A stretch of 64,000 nt of DNA. Origin: Aeromonas lusitana (GTDB taxonomy: Bacteria; Pseudomonadota; Gammaproteobacteria; Enterobacterales; Aeromonadaceae). A model generated the notes under the pieces. That model was not told where the DNA came from and made no database searches. It worked only from the letters and a program-made list of their open reading frames with translations. Within the stretch, counting starts at the first letter, position 1, and each line of letters opens with the position of its first letter. Where the stretch lies: positions 62,001 to 126,000 of the forward strand of contig NZ_PGCP01000018.1 in assembly GCF_002812985.1 (NCBI RefSeq), written 5' to 3'. The position numbers and the translations under genes are program-made. Positions 24,555 to 33,597 of this stretch are shown here, one piece after another.

Positions 24555-24632
24555 ATGACAGACATCTTCTCTCTAAATGGAAGCATGAACCTCAACGAGC
24601 CGTGGCCGGGTTCCATCGTCTCGAAGGCATAA
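24555..24632 (+). CDS. possible 25-residue upstream peptide
   Basis: An ATG at 24555, with AAGGGGG eight bases before it, opens 25 codons (MTDIFSLNGSMNLNEPWPGS, then five more residues). They end in TAA just before the AAGGAGG of the sigma-54 activator gene. The peptide is not recognised. A tightly placed small frame with a good ribosome site could be a leader peptide for the activator or a small protein in its own right; it may also be chance. Confidence 0.4.
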   Translation: MTDIFSLNGSMNLNEPWPGSIVSKA

Positions 24633-24647
24633 CAAGGAGGTTTCCAT

Positions 24648-25949
24648 ATGGCAGAAACGGCATTGTTACTCATCAACTCATGTGTCGTGCTGGAAAGTCT
24701 GCTGGTTGAAGGCGAGTGGCGAATTGAGCAGGCAAATTCCTTGGCGGCGGCCGAGAAGAAATTGCAGGAGCAGGATTATCCCTTGGTGCTGGTGGTGATC
24801 GAGCCTGGGCAGCATGAGACATTGCATGCCCTGATTGCGCAGCATGCCAACAGTCTGTGGATTGGTTTGATCCAGCGCGACTGCCTCGCCAGTGAGGTGC
24901 TGCGTAACCTACTCGCCGCCTGCTTCCATGACTTCCATACCTTCCCCCTTGATCCGGACCGGCTCTCCCACAGCCTGGGGCATGCTTTGGGCATGGCGCA
25001 GCTTATCCGGCGCCATCGTCCCAAGATGCCGGCCCAACTTCGATTCATTCAGGGGGAGAGCAGCCCCATTCGCCAGTTGCGGGATCAAATCATGCGTTTG
25101 CAGCACTGCCGTCTGCCGGTATTGGTGACAGGGCCGAGTGGTACGGGCAAGGAGCTGGTGGCCAGAGAGCTGCACTACAGCACTTTCGGTGAGGAGAGCC
25201 CCTTCGTTGCGGTCAATTGCGGCGCCATCTCTCACCAGCTGATCCAGTCCGAGCTGTTCGGGCACGTGAAGGGGGCCTTTACCGGTGCCCAGAGTCGCAA
25301 GATAGGCAAGATTGAGGCGGCCGATGGGGGCACACTCTTTCTCGACGAGATTGGCGAGCTGCCGCTGGAGGATCAGGCGACCCTGCTGCGTTTCTTGCAA
25401 GAGCAGAGCATAGAGGCTGTGGGCAGCCACATGCCCCGCAACGTCGATGTGCGAGTTATCGCCGCCACCAATATCGATGTGGAGCAGGCAGTGGCAAATG
25501 GCGGCTTCAGGATGGATCTCTACTATCGGCTCAACGTGGTGCGGCTGCGCACCCCCGCCTTGCGCGAGCGAAGCGAAGACATCCAGCTGTTGGCGGACGA
25601 TATTCTGGCGGAGGTGAGGGGAGGACGAGTGCTCAGCTTTACCCACAAGGCGCGCCAGGCCATGCAATCTTATGGCTGGCCTGGCAACGTCAGGGAGCTG
25701 CGCAACCGGGTACAAAGAGCGGCGGTGATGTGTTCGAGCTCTTTTATCGAAGCCCATGACATGGAGCTGACCAACATGGATTCACTGCTGCTGGATGGCT
25801 CGCTTCGAGCCGTGCGGGAAGCTGCTGAGCGCCAGGCACTGCTCCAGACTCTGGCTCGTTTCCCGGATCAGCTTGAGGAGGTGGCGCGCCACCTCGCCAT
25901 CTCCAGGGCCACCCTCTACCGTCTGCTGGATAAGCATGATCTGCTGTGA
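24648..25949 (+). CDS. VpsR-like sigma-54-dependent activator of the fap operon
   Basis: A 433-residue protein. Residues 1-120 are a degenerate receiver-like domain without a clear phospho-acceptor Asp pocket. The AAA+ domain (about 133-365) has Walker A GPSGTGKE at 162-169, the sigma-54 contact loop GAFTGA at 209-214 and Walker B GTLFLDE ending at 234. A Fis-type helix-turn-helix closes the protein ([19 protein letters not shown]). VpsR in Vibrio has this layout and binds cyclic-di-GMP. AAGGAGG precedes the start by about nine bases. Activation of the adjacent fap promoter is a strong inference. Confidence 0.85.
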   Translation: MAETALLLINSCVVLESLLVEGEWRIEQANSLAAAEKKLQEQDYPLVLVVIEPGQHETLHALIAQHANSLWIGLIQRDCLASEVLRNLLAACFHDFHTFPLDPDRLSHSLGHALGMAQLIRRHRPKMPAQLRFIQGESSPIRQLRDQIMRLQHCRLPVLVTGPSGTGKELVARELHYSTFGEESPFVAVNCGAISHQLIQSELFGHVKGAFTGAQSRKIGKIEAADGGTLFLDEIGELPLEDQATLLRFLQEQSIEAVGSHMPRNVDVRVIAATNIDVEQAVANGGFRMDLYYRLNVVRLRTPALRERSEDIQLLADDILAEVRGGRVLSFTHKARQAMQSYGWPGNVRELRNRVQRAAVMCSSSFIEAHDMELTNMDSLLLDGSLRAVREAAERQALLQTLARFPDQLEEVARHLAISRATLYRLLDKHDLL

Positions 25950-25956
25950 GCTGCCT

Positions 25957-25987
25957 TTGTCCCTGATGCGGCTGCCATCAGGGACAA
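25957..25987 (+). terminator. hairpin after the sigma-54 activator gene
   Basis: A perfect 12-bp stem TTGTCCCTGATG/CATCAGGGACAA with a 7-base loop begins 8 bases after the stop. No clear T run follows, so termination is probable but not certain. Confidence 0.55.
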
Positions 25988-26120
25988 CCCTCTATCTATC
26001 CCGACCTTATTGAGCGAAAGCGATCTCCATACATCCGCGCCATGCAGCCCAGTGCGACCAAGCCTGGGATGTGATCCCCTCTAGGCAGACCCGTCGGGTT
26101 CGGCTCTTTCTTCCAATAAG

Positions 26121-27773
26121 TCAGGCCGATCTTGGCTCGGCGGGCGCGCTCTGCATCGCCAGCTGACACAGCCGACGTGCGGCCTCCTCCTGATGCTGGA
26201 TCACCAGATTGACCCCGCGAACCCGCAGGTGATGCACCTCCTCGGCCTGTTGGCCGCAGGCGGCTATGCGCAGCAAGGCACCCTGCTCACGTGCTGCCGC
26301 CGCAACCTCGCCCGCCAGCAGGCTGTCCTCCAAGGTGATCAGCAGCCAGCTGGCATCGGGCAGCGCCACCGAGAGCAGATCATTCTGGATGGGATGACCG
26401 GCCAGGCAGGTGATGCCCTGGGCGCGCCAGGGGGCGAGCAGGCGCTCATCCGAGTCGATGACCACCATGGCCTGCCCTTTTTCATGCAGTTGCCGGATCA
26501 GGTGGCTGCCGATGCCGTCGGCTCCCACGACCACCACGTGCCCCTGCAAGGGACACTGAGGAGGGCTCTCTTCTGGGTGTGATTCTGGATGACGCCTTAG
26601 CCAGCGCTCGGCCTGGTTGAACACCAAGGGGTTGAGCATGATGGAGAAGCAGGCGCCGACCAGCACCAGATCGCGCGCCACGTTCGGCACCAGATCCAGC
26701 ATGACCCCCAGCCCCATCAGGATGAAGGAAAACTCGCCTACCTGGGCCAGGCTGGCGGAGATGGTGAGCGCGGTACGCTGGCTGTGGCCGAACAGCCGCA
26801 CGATAGCGAAGGCGGCCACCGACTTGCCGATGACGATGACGAAGATGGTGGCCAGCACCGCCAGCGGCTCGCGCAGCAAGATGGTGGGGTCGAACAGCAT
26901 GCCCACCGACACGAAGAAGAGCACCGCGAAGGCATCTTGCAACGGCAGGGTGTCGTTGGCCGCCTTGTGGCTCAGGTGTGAGCTGTTCATCACCACACCG
27001 GCGAAGAAGGCGCCGAGGGCGAAGGAGACCCCGAACAGCTTGACAGCGCCAAAGGCGATACCGAGGGAACAGGAGAGTACCGACAGGGTAAACAGCTCCC
27101 GTGAGCCGGTGGCCGCGGTGCGGGCCAGCAGCCAGGGTATGAGGCGGCGACCGCCGATGGCCATCAGGGCGATGAAGGCGGCCACCTTGGCCAGGGTGAA
27201 GCCGAGATCCCACAGCACGTGTGCCAGGGTCAGAGTCTCATCTCCCTGCTGCAGGTTGGCGAGGATGGGCAGCAGCACCAGCGCCAGCACCATCACCAGA
27301 TCCTCGACGATGAGCCAGCCGATGGCGATGCGCCCCTCCTTGGTATCGACCTGACCCCGGCTCTCCAGCGCTCGCAGCAGCACGACTGTACTGGCGGTGG
27401 AGAGGGCCAGCCCGAACACGATCCCGGCAGTGATGCTCCAGCCGAGCAGCTGGGAGAGGCCGAGCCCGAGCAGGGTCGCCAGGGTTATCTGGACGATGGC
27501 CCCCGGGATGGCGATGTGTTTGACCGAGAGCAGATCTTTCACTGAGAAGTGCAGACCGACGCCAAACATCAGCAAGATGACCCCGATCTCGGCGAGCTCG
27601 GGCGCCAGCTGCAGGTCGGCGACATAGCCTGGGGTGAAGGGGCCGCACACCACCCCGGCGGCGAGATAGCCCACCATGGGGGAGATACGCAGCCGGCTTG
27701 CCAGCATGCCGAAGATATAGGCCAGCACAAGGCCGCCTACCAGGGTCGTGATCAGGGGGAGTGAGTGGTCCAT
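26121..27773 (-). CDS. ybaL: YbaL/Kef-type cation:proton antiporter
   Basis: A 550-residue CPA2-family protein. About 12-13 membrane segments occupy residues 1-390, with VGYLAAGVVCGPFTPG near the N-terminus and GWLIVEDLVMVLALVLLP in the transport core. A TrkA-N nucleotide-binding domain lies at about 415-530 (HVVVVGADGIGSHLIRQL). It probably exports potassium or another cation in exchange for protons under control of the cytosolic domain. A TrkA-C domain is not evident. GAGG precedes the start by seven bases. Confidence 0.88.
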   Translation of the reverse strand: MDHSLPLITTLVGGLVLAYIFGMLASRLRISPMVGYLAAGVVCGPFTPGYVADLQLAPELAEIGVILLMFGVGLHFSVKDLLSVKHIAIPGAIVQITLATLLGLGLSQLLGWSITAGIVFGLALSTASTVVLLRALESRGQVDTKEGRIAIGWLIVEDLVMVLALVLLPILANLQQGDETLTLAHVLWDLGFTLAKVAAFIALMAIGGRRLIPWLLARTAATGSRELFTLSVLSCSLGIAFGAVKLFGVSFALGAFFAGVVMNSSHLSHKAANDTLPLQDAFAVLFFVSVGMLFDPTILLREPLAVLATIFVIVIGKSVAAFAIVRLFGHSQRTALTISASLAQVGEFSFILMGLGVMLDLVPNVARDLVLVGACFSIMLNPLVFNQAERWLRRHPESHPEESPPQCPLQGHVVVVGADGIGSHLIRQLHEKGQAMVVIDSDERLLAPWRAQGITCLAGHPIQNDLLSVALPDASWLLITLEDSLLAGEVAAAAREQGALLRIAACGQQAEEVHHLRVRGVNLVIQHQEEAARRLCQLAMQSAPAEPRSA

Positions 27774-28014
27774 GTCGTCACCTCGCTAATGGCAGTCAGG
27801 GGCTACCAGATCACCGCGATGGCGAAGAGGGCAGCTGTCAATGAGCAGGGGGCGAAAGAGACAGTGTTGGCCGTGGCAAGCACAATATCTTGGGGACAAC
27901 AGTTGCCGTTTCTATTGAAAAATAATGTATTTTTATATCCAGAGCAACATTTATCCATGTTTGATGCTTTATTTGGGATTAAGTGCTCACAAATCATAGA
28001 ATTAAGGAGAGAGG
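27774..28014. other. AT-rich intergenic region
   Basis: Between ybaL and a possible small gene. Overlapping frames on both strands have no recognisable product. Around 27910-27950 an AT-rich stretch (TTGAAA ... TATATC) could be a rightward promoter for the small frame at 28015, but the spacing is short. Confidence 0.35.
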
Positions 28015-28098
28015 ATGAAGCTTGCGTGTATTTTTTGGCAGATCCAATCAATCCGTGATGAGTTTTCGGCATACGATTGGCGTCTGCTCATCCCATGA
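28015..28098 (+). CDS. possible 27-residue small protein
   Basis: An ATG at 28015, preceded by AAGGAGAGAGG, opens 27 codons (MKLACIFWQIQSIRDEFSAY, then seven residues). They end in a TGA that touches the strong hairpin at 28100-28123. A strong ribosome site, a short amphipathic-looking peptide and an immediate terminator are what a real small-protein gene looks like. No family is recognised. The same transcript could instead be a small RNA. Confidence 0.45.
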   Translation: MKLACIFWQIQSIRDEFSAYDWRLLIP

Positions 28099-28099
28099 C

Positions 28100-28123
28100 A
28101 AAGGCGGCCCTCGGGCCGCCTTT
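28100..28123. terminator. bidirectional intrinsic terminator
   Basis: AAAGGCGGCCC/GGGCCGCCTTT, an 11-bp stem with a minimal loop. It lies between the 27-residue frame and the converging ggt gene. Confidence 0.75.
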
Positions 28124-28145
28124 GTTGACGCAGTGACGCGGGCCT

Positions 28146-29927
28146 TCACTCGCCCCTGGCAATCCCTTCACGTCTGGGGTCGGCGGCGCCGAACCAGCCG
28201 CCGGCGTTGCGCTGCACCCCTTGCAGGCCTGAGGTCTGCTCATTGAGCAGCACCTCGTGCCCCCTGGCCTTGAGCCCCTCGATCACCACCTGAGGCGTGC
28301 GTCCCGACTCCAGCTCGGTGGGGCCGTTGCGGCTACCGAAGTTCGGCAGATTGATGGCCTGCTGCAGATTGAGCCCCCAATCCTGGGTGCCCAGCAGAGT
28401 CTTGCCCACGTAGTTGATGATGGCCGAGCCGCCCGGTGACCCCAGGCTCATCTCGAGCTCCCCATTCCGTTTATCGAACACCAGCAAGGGGGACATGGAG
28501 GAGCGAGGCCGCTTGCCCGGCTCAACCTTATTCGCCACCGGCAGGCCGGCAGCATCCAGCGAGGTGAAGGAGAAATCGGTGAGCTGGTTGTTGAGCAGGT
28601 AACCGTTGACCATCAGCCGTGAGCCGAAACCATCCTCGATGGAGCTGGTCATGGAGACCGCCATGCCGGCCTGGTCGACGATGGAGACATGGCTGGTGGA
28701 GGGAAGCTCGGGGGTGGCGTCCCGGCCCCTGGCCAGCGCCTGGGGCGGTGTGCCCGCCTTGGCGATGCCCATGGAGCGGTTGCCGATAAGCTTGCCGCGC
28801 TCGGCGAGGTAGCCTTTGTCGAGCAGGCCTGCCACCGGTACGCTGACGAAGTCACCGTCGGCTACATACTGGTTGCGATCGGCAAAGGCCAGGCGCGCCG
28901 CCTCGCTGTAGAGGTGGATGGCGTCGCTTGAGGCGGCCAGTCGGCCATCCGGCCCTGATACCGGTTTGAGGGACGCCATATCCCGGCTCTCCAGCATGCC
29001 GAATATCTGGCCGAGGGCCAGGGTGCCGGACGAGGGGGTCGGGAAGCCGCAGATCTCGCTCTGGCGATAGTCAAAGCAGAGCCCGTCTCGCAGCTTGGCG
29101 CGATAGCTGGCGAGATCGGCGGCCGCCAGCACGCCGGGGTTGGTGGGGTGTTGGCGCACCTTGGCCACCATGGCCTCGGCGAGCGGCCCCTGATAGAAGG
29201 CATCAGCCCCCTCTTGGGCCAGGGTTTTCAGCACCCCGGCCAAGGCCGGGTTGGTGAGCCGGGTACCCGCGCGCTTGGGAGAGCCATCCGGCAGGTAGAA
29301 ATAGGCGCGGGCCTCTGGGTCCCTGGCGAGGTAGGGATCCTTGGCGATCAGGGTGGCGAGCCGCGGGCTTATCACAAAACCCTGTTCCGCGAGCGTGATG
29401 GCTGGCTCGAACAGGCTGGCCCAGGGCAGCTTGCCATAGCGCTGATGGGCCAACGCCAGCGCACGCAGCGTGCCAGGGGCCCCGACCGAGCGACCGCCCA
29501 CCACGCCATCGTAGAAGGCCATGGGCTTGCCATCCTTCATGAACAGCTGATCCGTGGCAGCCATCGGCGCCGTCTCCCGGCCATCCACAGCGCTCACCTT
29601 GCTGCCATCCCACACCAGCAGCAGGGAGCCACCGCCGATGCCGGAGGATTGCGGCTCCACCAGGGTCAGCACCAGCTGGACCGCGATGGCGGCATCCACC
29701 GCGCTGCCGCCGGCCTTGATGATTTGATAGCCTGCATCCACCGCCAGCGGATTAGCCGCCGCCACCATGAAGTCGCGGCCTTGCCAGCCTTGCTTGTCGG
29801 TCCAGCCGCTGGCCGCCTCGGGGGCGATCAGGGCCTGGGGCGGGGGCACATAGTGAAAGCCGCTCTGGGGGGCGCAGCCAGCCAAGAGGCCAAGGGCTAC
29901 CAGCAGGCTCGGGGGTTTGAGGGACAT
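28146..29927 (-). CDS. ggt: gamma-glutamyltransferase, lipoprotein form
   Basis: A 593-residue enzyme that hydrolyses or transfers the gamma-glutamyl group of glutathione and similar peptides. The catalytic Thr that begins the small subunit after self-cleavage is in ELPSTSHVSIVD, and the GSPGGSAIINYV segment near the C-terminus is typical. A lipobox ending LLAGC places the lipidated Cys at 18, so it should be membrane-attached rather than freely periplasmic as in E. coli. AAGGAG precedes the start. It is divergent from an esterase gene. Confidence 0.93.
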   Translation of the reverse strand: MSLKPPSLLVALGLLAGCAPQSGFHYVPPPQALIAPEAASGWTDKQGWQGRDFMVAAANPLAVDAGYQIIKAGGSAVDAAIAVQLVLTLVEPQSSGIGGGSLLLVWDGSKVSAVDGRETAPMAATDQLFMKDGKPMAFYDGVVGGRSVGAPGTLRALALAHQRYGKLPWASLFEPAITLAEQGFVISPRLATLIAKDPYLARDPEARAYFYLPDGSPKRAGTRLTNPALAGVLKTLAQEGADAFYQGPLAEAMVAKVRQHPTNPGVLAAADLASYRAKLRDGLCFDYRQSEICGFPTPSSGTLALGQIFGMLESRDMASLKPVSGPDGRLAASSDAIHLYSEAARLAFADRNQYVADGDFVSVPVAGLLDKGYLAERGKLIGNRSMGIAKAGTPPQALARGRDATPELPSTSHVSIVDQAGMAVSMTSSIEDGFGSRLMVNGYLLNNQLTDFSFTSLDAAGLPVANKVEPGKRPRSSMSPLLVFDKRNGELEMSLGSPGGSAIINYVGKTLLGTQDWGLNLQQAINLPNFGSRNGPTELESGRTPQVVIEGLKARGHEVLLNEQTSGLQGVQRNAGGWFGAADPRREGIARGE

Positions 29928-30055
29928 GACACTCTCCTTGTCGATTTATTGTGCAACCTCAGAAATCTGTCACAATTGAGGCTCAATTGAAAGATTGTCT
30001 TTCTACTCATATGGTTACAAATTTATCAATGATTGAGACTGGCCGGGGAGGGTGG

Positions 30056-30652
30056 ATGAGACATGTGATGATGGGACTGTGCTGCCTGCTGCTGGCCGCC
30101 TGTGGTGAGCCAGGCCTCAAGCCCCTGGGGGCGGGGGCAACCATACTGGCCTTCGGCGACAGCCTGACCGAGGGGCGCGGCGTCAGTCCGGCCCAGAGCT
30201 ATCCCAGCGTGTTGGCCAGCCTGAGCGGCCATACCGTCATCAATGGCGGGGTGTCGGGAGAGCTGAGTGAAGCGGGCAGGGCCCGTTTGCCGGCACTGCT
30301 GGCCGAGCACAAGCCGGCGCTGGTGATCCTGCTGGAGGGGGGCAATGACATCTTGCGCGGTAGCGGGGAGGGGGCGCTCAAGGCCAACCTGGCCGCCATG
30401 ATAGAGGCGGTGCAGGGCAGCGGCGCTCAACTACTGCTGGTGGCTGTGCCGCGCAAGTCCCTGTTTGCCGACGGGGCGCCCCTCTACGAAGAGCTGGCGG
30501 ATCAGTACCAACTGGTGCTGGACAACGACAGCATAGGGGAGCTGCTGCGCAGCCCGACCCTCAAGTCCGATGGAGTACATTTCAATGAGCAGGGCTATCG
30601 CGTCCTGGCGGAGCGACTGCATCGGCGGCTGCAGGAGAGTGGCGCACTCTGA
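30056..30652 (+). CDS. SGNH-family lipoprotein esterase
   Basis: The start at 30056 (MRHVMMGLCCLLLAACGEPG) is chosen over earlier ATGs because it gives a lipoprotein signal with Cys16 and follows GGGGAGGG. The 198-residue protein has the GDSL block with Ser36 (FGDSLTEG), block III GGND and block V DGVHFNEQG with the catalytic Asp and His. Relatives include TesA and arylesterases, which hydrolyse acyl esters or thioesters. The lipid anchor is unlike TesA, which is soluble and periplasmic. The natural substrate is unknown. Confidence 0.85.
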   Translation: MRHVMMGLCCLLLAACGEPGLKPLGAGATILAFGDSLTEGRGVSPAQSYPSVLASLSGHTVINGGVSGELSEAGRARLPALLAEHKPALVILLEGGNDILRGSGEGALKANLAAMIEAVQGSGAQLLLVAVPRKSLFADGAPLYEELADQYQLVLDNDSIGELLRSPTLKSDGVHFNEQGYRVLAERLHRRLQESGAL

Positions 30653-30673
30653 ACTGGGGGTGTGTAGCAAAAC

Positions 30674-30699
30674 AAAAAACCGCCATCAGGCGGTTTTTT
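30674..30699. terminator. bidirectional intrinsic terminator
   Basis: AAAAAACCGCC-atca-GGCGGTTTTTT between the converging esterase and rdgC genes, with six A and six T residues flanking the GC stem. Confidence 0.9.
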
Positions 30700-30728
30700 A
30701 ACGTTAACGACTGCTTTTTTATCGCAGT

Positions 30729-31640
30729 TTAGATGGACTGCTCTTCGCCACCCAGCACAGCGAACAGCGCCGGGATGAACTGGGCCAGCTCGGCGGTCAC
30801 CAGGGCGAAGTCGGCGTCCAGACGGGCGGCCGGATCCTCGCTGGTCACATCGTCGTTCTGCTCGCGCAGCTCTTCGCTGAACTTGAGGCGCTTGATGGAG
30901 AGATCGTCCCCCAGCACGAAGCTCAGGGTCTCGCCCCAGTTCAGGGCCAGCTTGGTCACCAGCTTGTCGTTGGCGAGGTGATTCTTGATCTCCTCGCTCA
31001 TCAGATCCTGCTGCTTGCAGCGGATGATGCCGCCGTGCTCCATGGCACTGCGCAGCTCGGCCTCGTCTTCCAGGGTGAAGCTGGCGGGCAGGTTGCCCTC
31101 GTTCAGCCACTCGGTCATGGTGATCTCGGGCGGGTTCTTGAGGGCCACCGGCACCACCGGCAGGGTGCCTATGGATTTGCGCAGAAGCGCCAGCAGATCG
31201 TCCGCCTTCTTGGCGGAGCCTGCGTCCACCACCATGAGGTTGTCGGCCGGATTGATCCAGGCGAAGGTCTGGCTGGTGCGGCTGAAGGCGCGGGGCAGCA
31301 GGGTATGCATGATCTCCTCCTTCAGCGCCTCCTTCTCCTTCTTCTTGAGGGCGCGGCCCTGCTCGAATTCGATCGCTTCTACCTTCTCCGCCAGCATCTC
31401 CTTGACCACAGTGCCCGGCAGCATCTTCTCTTCCTTGCGGGCGCAAAGCAGGATGTGGCCCGAGGCGCTGTGAGTCAGGGTGGAGCCGAATTTGCCAAGG
31501 GGCTTGACCCAACCGAACCGGGAGATGTCCTGGCTACCGCAAGGGGTGAAGGCGCAGGCCTCGAGCTGGGTTTCCAGCTGTTCCACGGTCAGTTCGAAGG
31601 GGCGGGTAAAGCGATAAATCTGCAGGTTTTTAAACCACAT
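30729..31640 (-). CDS. rdgC: recombination-associated protein RdgC
   Basis: A 303-residue protein beginning MWFKNLQIYRFTRPFELTVE, typical of RdgC in sequence and length. RdgC forms a ring-shaped dimer that binds double-stranded DNA without sequence preference and restrains RecA-mediated strand exchange. No membrane or signal segment is present. It converges on the esterase gene and lies near sbcDC, another recombination-related locus, though the two are not in one operon. Confidence 0.95.
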   Translation of the reverse strand: MWFKNLQIYRFTRPFELTVEQLETQLEACAFTPCGSQDISRFGWVKPLGKFGSTLTHSASGHILLCARKEEKMLPGTVVKEMLAEKVEAIEFEQGRALKKKEKEALKEEIMHTLLPRAFSRTSQTFAWINPADNLMVVDAGSAKKADDLLALLRKSIGTLPVVPVALKNPPEITMTEWLNEGNLPASFTLEDEAELRSAMEHGGIIRCKQQDLMSEEIKNHLANDKLVTKLALNWGETLSFVLGDDLSIKRLKFSEELREQNDDVTSEDPAARLDADFALVTAELAQFIPALFAVLGGEEQSI

Positions 31641-31820
31641 GGCGTCCTCGGTCTCATAGATTGTCCGGCAGGCATTGTACTAGAGAGGCGCTTTGTGATC
31701 AGCCAATCATTCTCGCTAAATAAAGGACGATCGTGCTCACAGGGCACCATGTTTGTTCCCCATCCTGTCATCGAACTCCCCTAGACTGCTTGTGTTCAGC
31801 TTGTTAATAAGGATAAGAAA

Positions 31821-32249
31821 ATGTTGAGACAGAGTCGGCCCCACGACATGGAAGAGATAGTCGAGATCTGGCTGCTGGCCTCCCTGCAGGCCCATGATTT
31901 CGTTGACGCTTCCTGTTGGTGGCAGGCTCAGGAGGAGCTGCGTACCCGCTATCTCGATCATGCCCGCATCTGGGTGTTCGAGGAGCGCGGCGAGCTGCTC
32001 GGCTTCATGGCCCTGGTGGACGATTTCCTCGCCGCCCTGTTCGTGCGTCCGGACCGGCAAGGGCGGGGGGTCGGTCATGCCCTGTTGCAGGAGGCCAAAC
32101 AGCAGGGGGGTGAGCTGCATACCCGGGTGTTCGTGGAAAACGAGCCAGCGGTGCGTTTCTACCGCCGCCACGGCTTCACCGTCGGGGATGAAATCACGGA
32201 TCCCCTGACCGGTCACATTCAATACCGGATGCATTATTCAGCCGCCTGA
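31821..32249 (+). CDS. GNAT-family N-acetyltransferase
   Basis: A 142-residue acetyltransferase. The acetyl-CoA loop is VRPDRQGRGVGHALLQEA at about 75-92, and the C-terminal FVENEPAVRFYRRHGF strand and helix follow. It resembles YjaB/YiaC-type enzymes, which acetylate protein lysines or small amines; the acceptor is unknown. It is a single gene between rdgC and sbcDC. Confidence 0.85.
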   Translation: MLRQSRPHDMEEIVEIWLLASLQAHDFVDASCWWQAQEELRTRYLDHARIWVFEERGELLGFMALVDDFLAALFVRPDRQGRGVGHALLQEAKQQGGELHTRVFVENEPAVRFYRRHGFTVGDEITDPLTGHIQYRMHYSAA

Positions 32250-32370
32250 ATCTGACGTACCCGCCTGTTTTCTCTGGGTTAATGCTGCTTGAAAAATGGA
32301 GGCGGGATCCGCATCCTGTCTGCATCGGGTGTCACTGGCACCCTCCTCTCTCTAGCCGAGCCGCTTTTTC

Positions 32371-33597
32371 ATGAAGATCCTGCACACAGCCGACTGGCAC
32401 CTTGGCCATCAACTCCATGGCCATGAGCGCCGTTTCGAACATGACGCCTTCCTCGACTGGCTGGCCGATACCATCAGGGAGCGCCAGATAGACGCCCTGC
32501 TGGTGGCGGGCGATCTGTTCGATACCGCCAATCCCCCCGCGAGCGCCTGGCAGCAGCTCTATCGCTTCCTGGCCAGGCTGCGCGCCGAGCTGCCCCGCCT
32601 CAACATGGTGCTGATCGGCGGCAATCACGACTCCCCCTCCAAGCTGGATGCCCCTCACGAGCTGCTGCGCGCCTTCGATCTGCATCTGGTGGGCAGCATC
32701 AGTCGGGACGAGGAGGGGAGGCTCGAAACCGAGCGCCTGCTGGTGCCGCTGCAAGACAAGGAAGGGAAGGTGGCCGCCTGGTGCGCCGCCGTGCCCTTCC
32801 TGCGCAGCAGCGATCTGCGAGTCGAGCAATTGGCCGAGGGGCAGGACAGATTGATTGAAGGGGTACGCCAGGTCTATGACACCGTGCTTGGCGCCGGCCG
32901 TGCGCGCTGCGAGCCGGACCAGGCGCTGATCGCCATGGGCCACGCCTATCTGGCGGCGGGCCAACTCTCCGAGCTCTCCGAGCGGCGGGTGCTTGGTGGC
33001 AATCAGCACGCCCTGCCTGCCGATATCTTCGCACAGGCCGATTACACTGCCCTGGGTCACCTGCATCTCGCCCAGAGTCCGGCCCCCGGAGTGCACTACA
33101 GCGGCTCGCCCCTGCCGCTGTCGCTCACCGAGGCGAACTACAACCATCAGGTGCTGGAGGTGACCTTCGAGGGCGGCAAGCTGACGGCGCTGGAGCGGAT
33201 CCCCGTGCCCCGCGCGGTGCAGATGATCCGGCTGCCGGAGAGCTCGCTCGACGAGGCGCTGGCCGCCATCGCCGCGCTCGACTTGCCCGAGCTGCCTGTC
33301 GAGGCCCAGCCCTTCCTTGAGGTGCGACTGCTGCTGCCCAAACCCGAGGCGCGCATTCGTGAGCGTATCCTGGCGGCCCTGGCCGGCAAGCCGGTGCGCC
33401 TCGCCCGTATCAGCACCCGCTATCAGGGCTCGGGCCAGGGGCTGGCCGATGGGGCAAACCGGCGCAGGCTCGATGAGATCTCCCCGACCGAGGTGTTCAG
33501 GCTCTGCTATCAGCGCCAGTTCGAGGGGGAGCCGGCTGCCGAGCTGGTGACCTCGTTCGAAGAGATCCTGGTGCAGGTGAAGGAGGCCCAAGCATGA
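32371..33597 (+). CDS. sbcD: nuclease subunit SbcD
   Basis: A 408-residue Mre11-type phosphodiesterase, the nuclease partner of SbcC. Manganese-binding motifs are seen in order: LHTADWHLGH, VAGDLFD, GGNHDSPS, MGHAYL and LGHLHLAQ. The complex cuts DNA hairpins and protein-blocked ends. The stop overlaps the sbcC start by 4 bases (ATGA). The ribosome site is weak; no better start is seen because HTADWH must lie near the N-terminus. Confidence 0.95.
   Translation: MKILHTADWHLGHQLHGHERRFEHDAFLDWLADTIRERQIDALLVAGDLFDTANPPASAWQQLYRFLARLRAELPRLNMVLIGGNHDSPSKLDAPHELLRAFDLHLVGSISRDEEGRLETERLLVPLQDKEGKVAAWCAAVPFLRSSDLRVEQLAEGQDRLIEGVRQVYDTVLGAGRARCEPDQALIAMGHAYLAAGQLSELSERRVLGGNQHALPADIFAQADYTALGHLHLAQSPAPGVHYSGSPLPLSLTEANYNHQVLEVTFEGGKLTALERIPVPRAVQMIRLPESSLDEALAAIAALDLPELPVEAQPFLEVRLLLPKPEARIRERILAALAGKPVRLARISTRYQGSGQGLADGANRRRLDEISPTEVFRLCYQRQFEGEPAAELVTSFEEILVQVKEAQA

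Noticed and set aside
27803..28072. 89-residue minus-strand frame between ybaL and ggt
   Set aside because: No ribosome site, no recognised domain, composition like non-coding AT-rich DNA.
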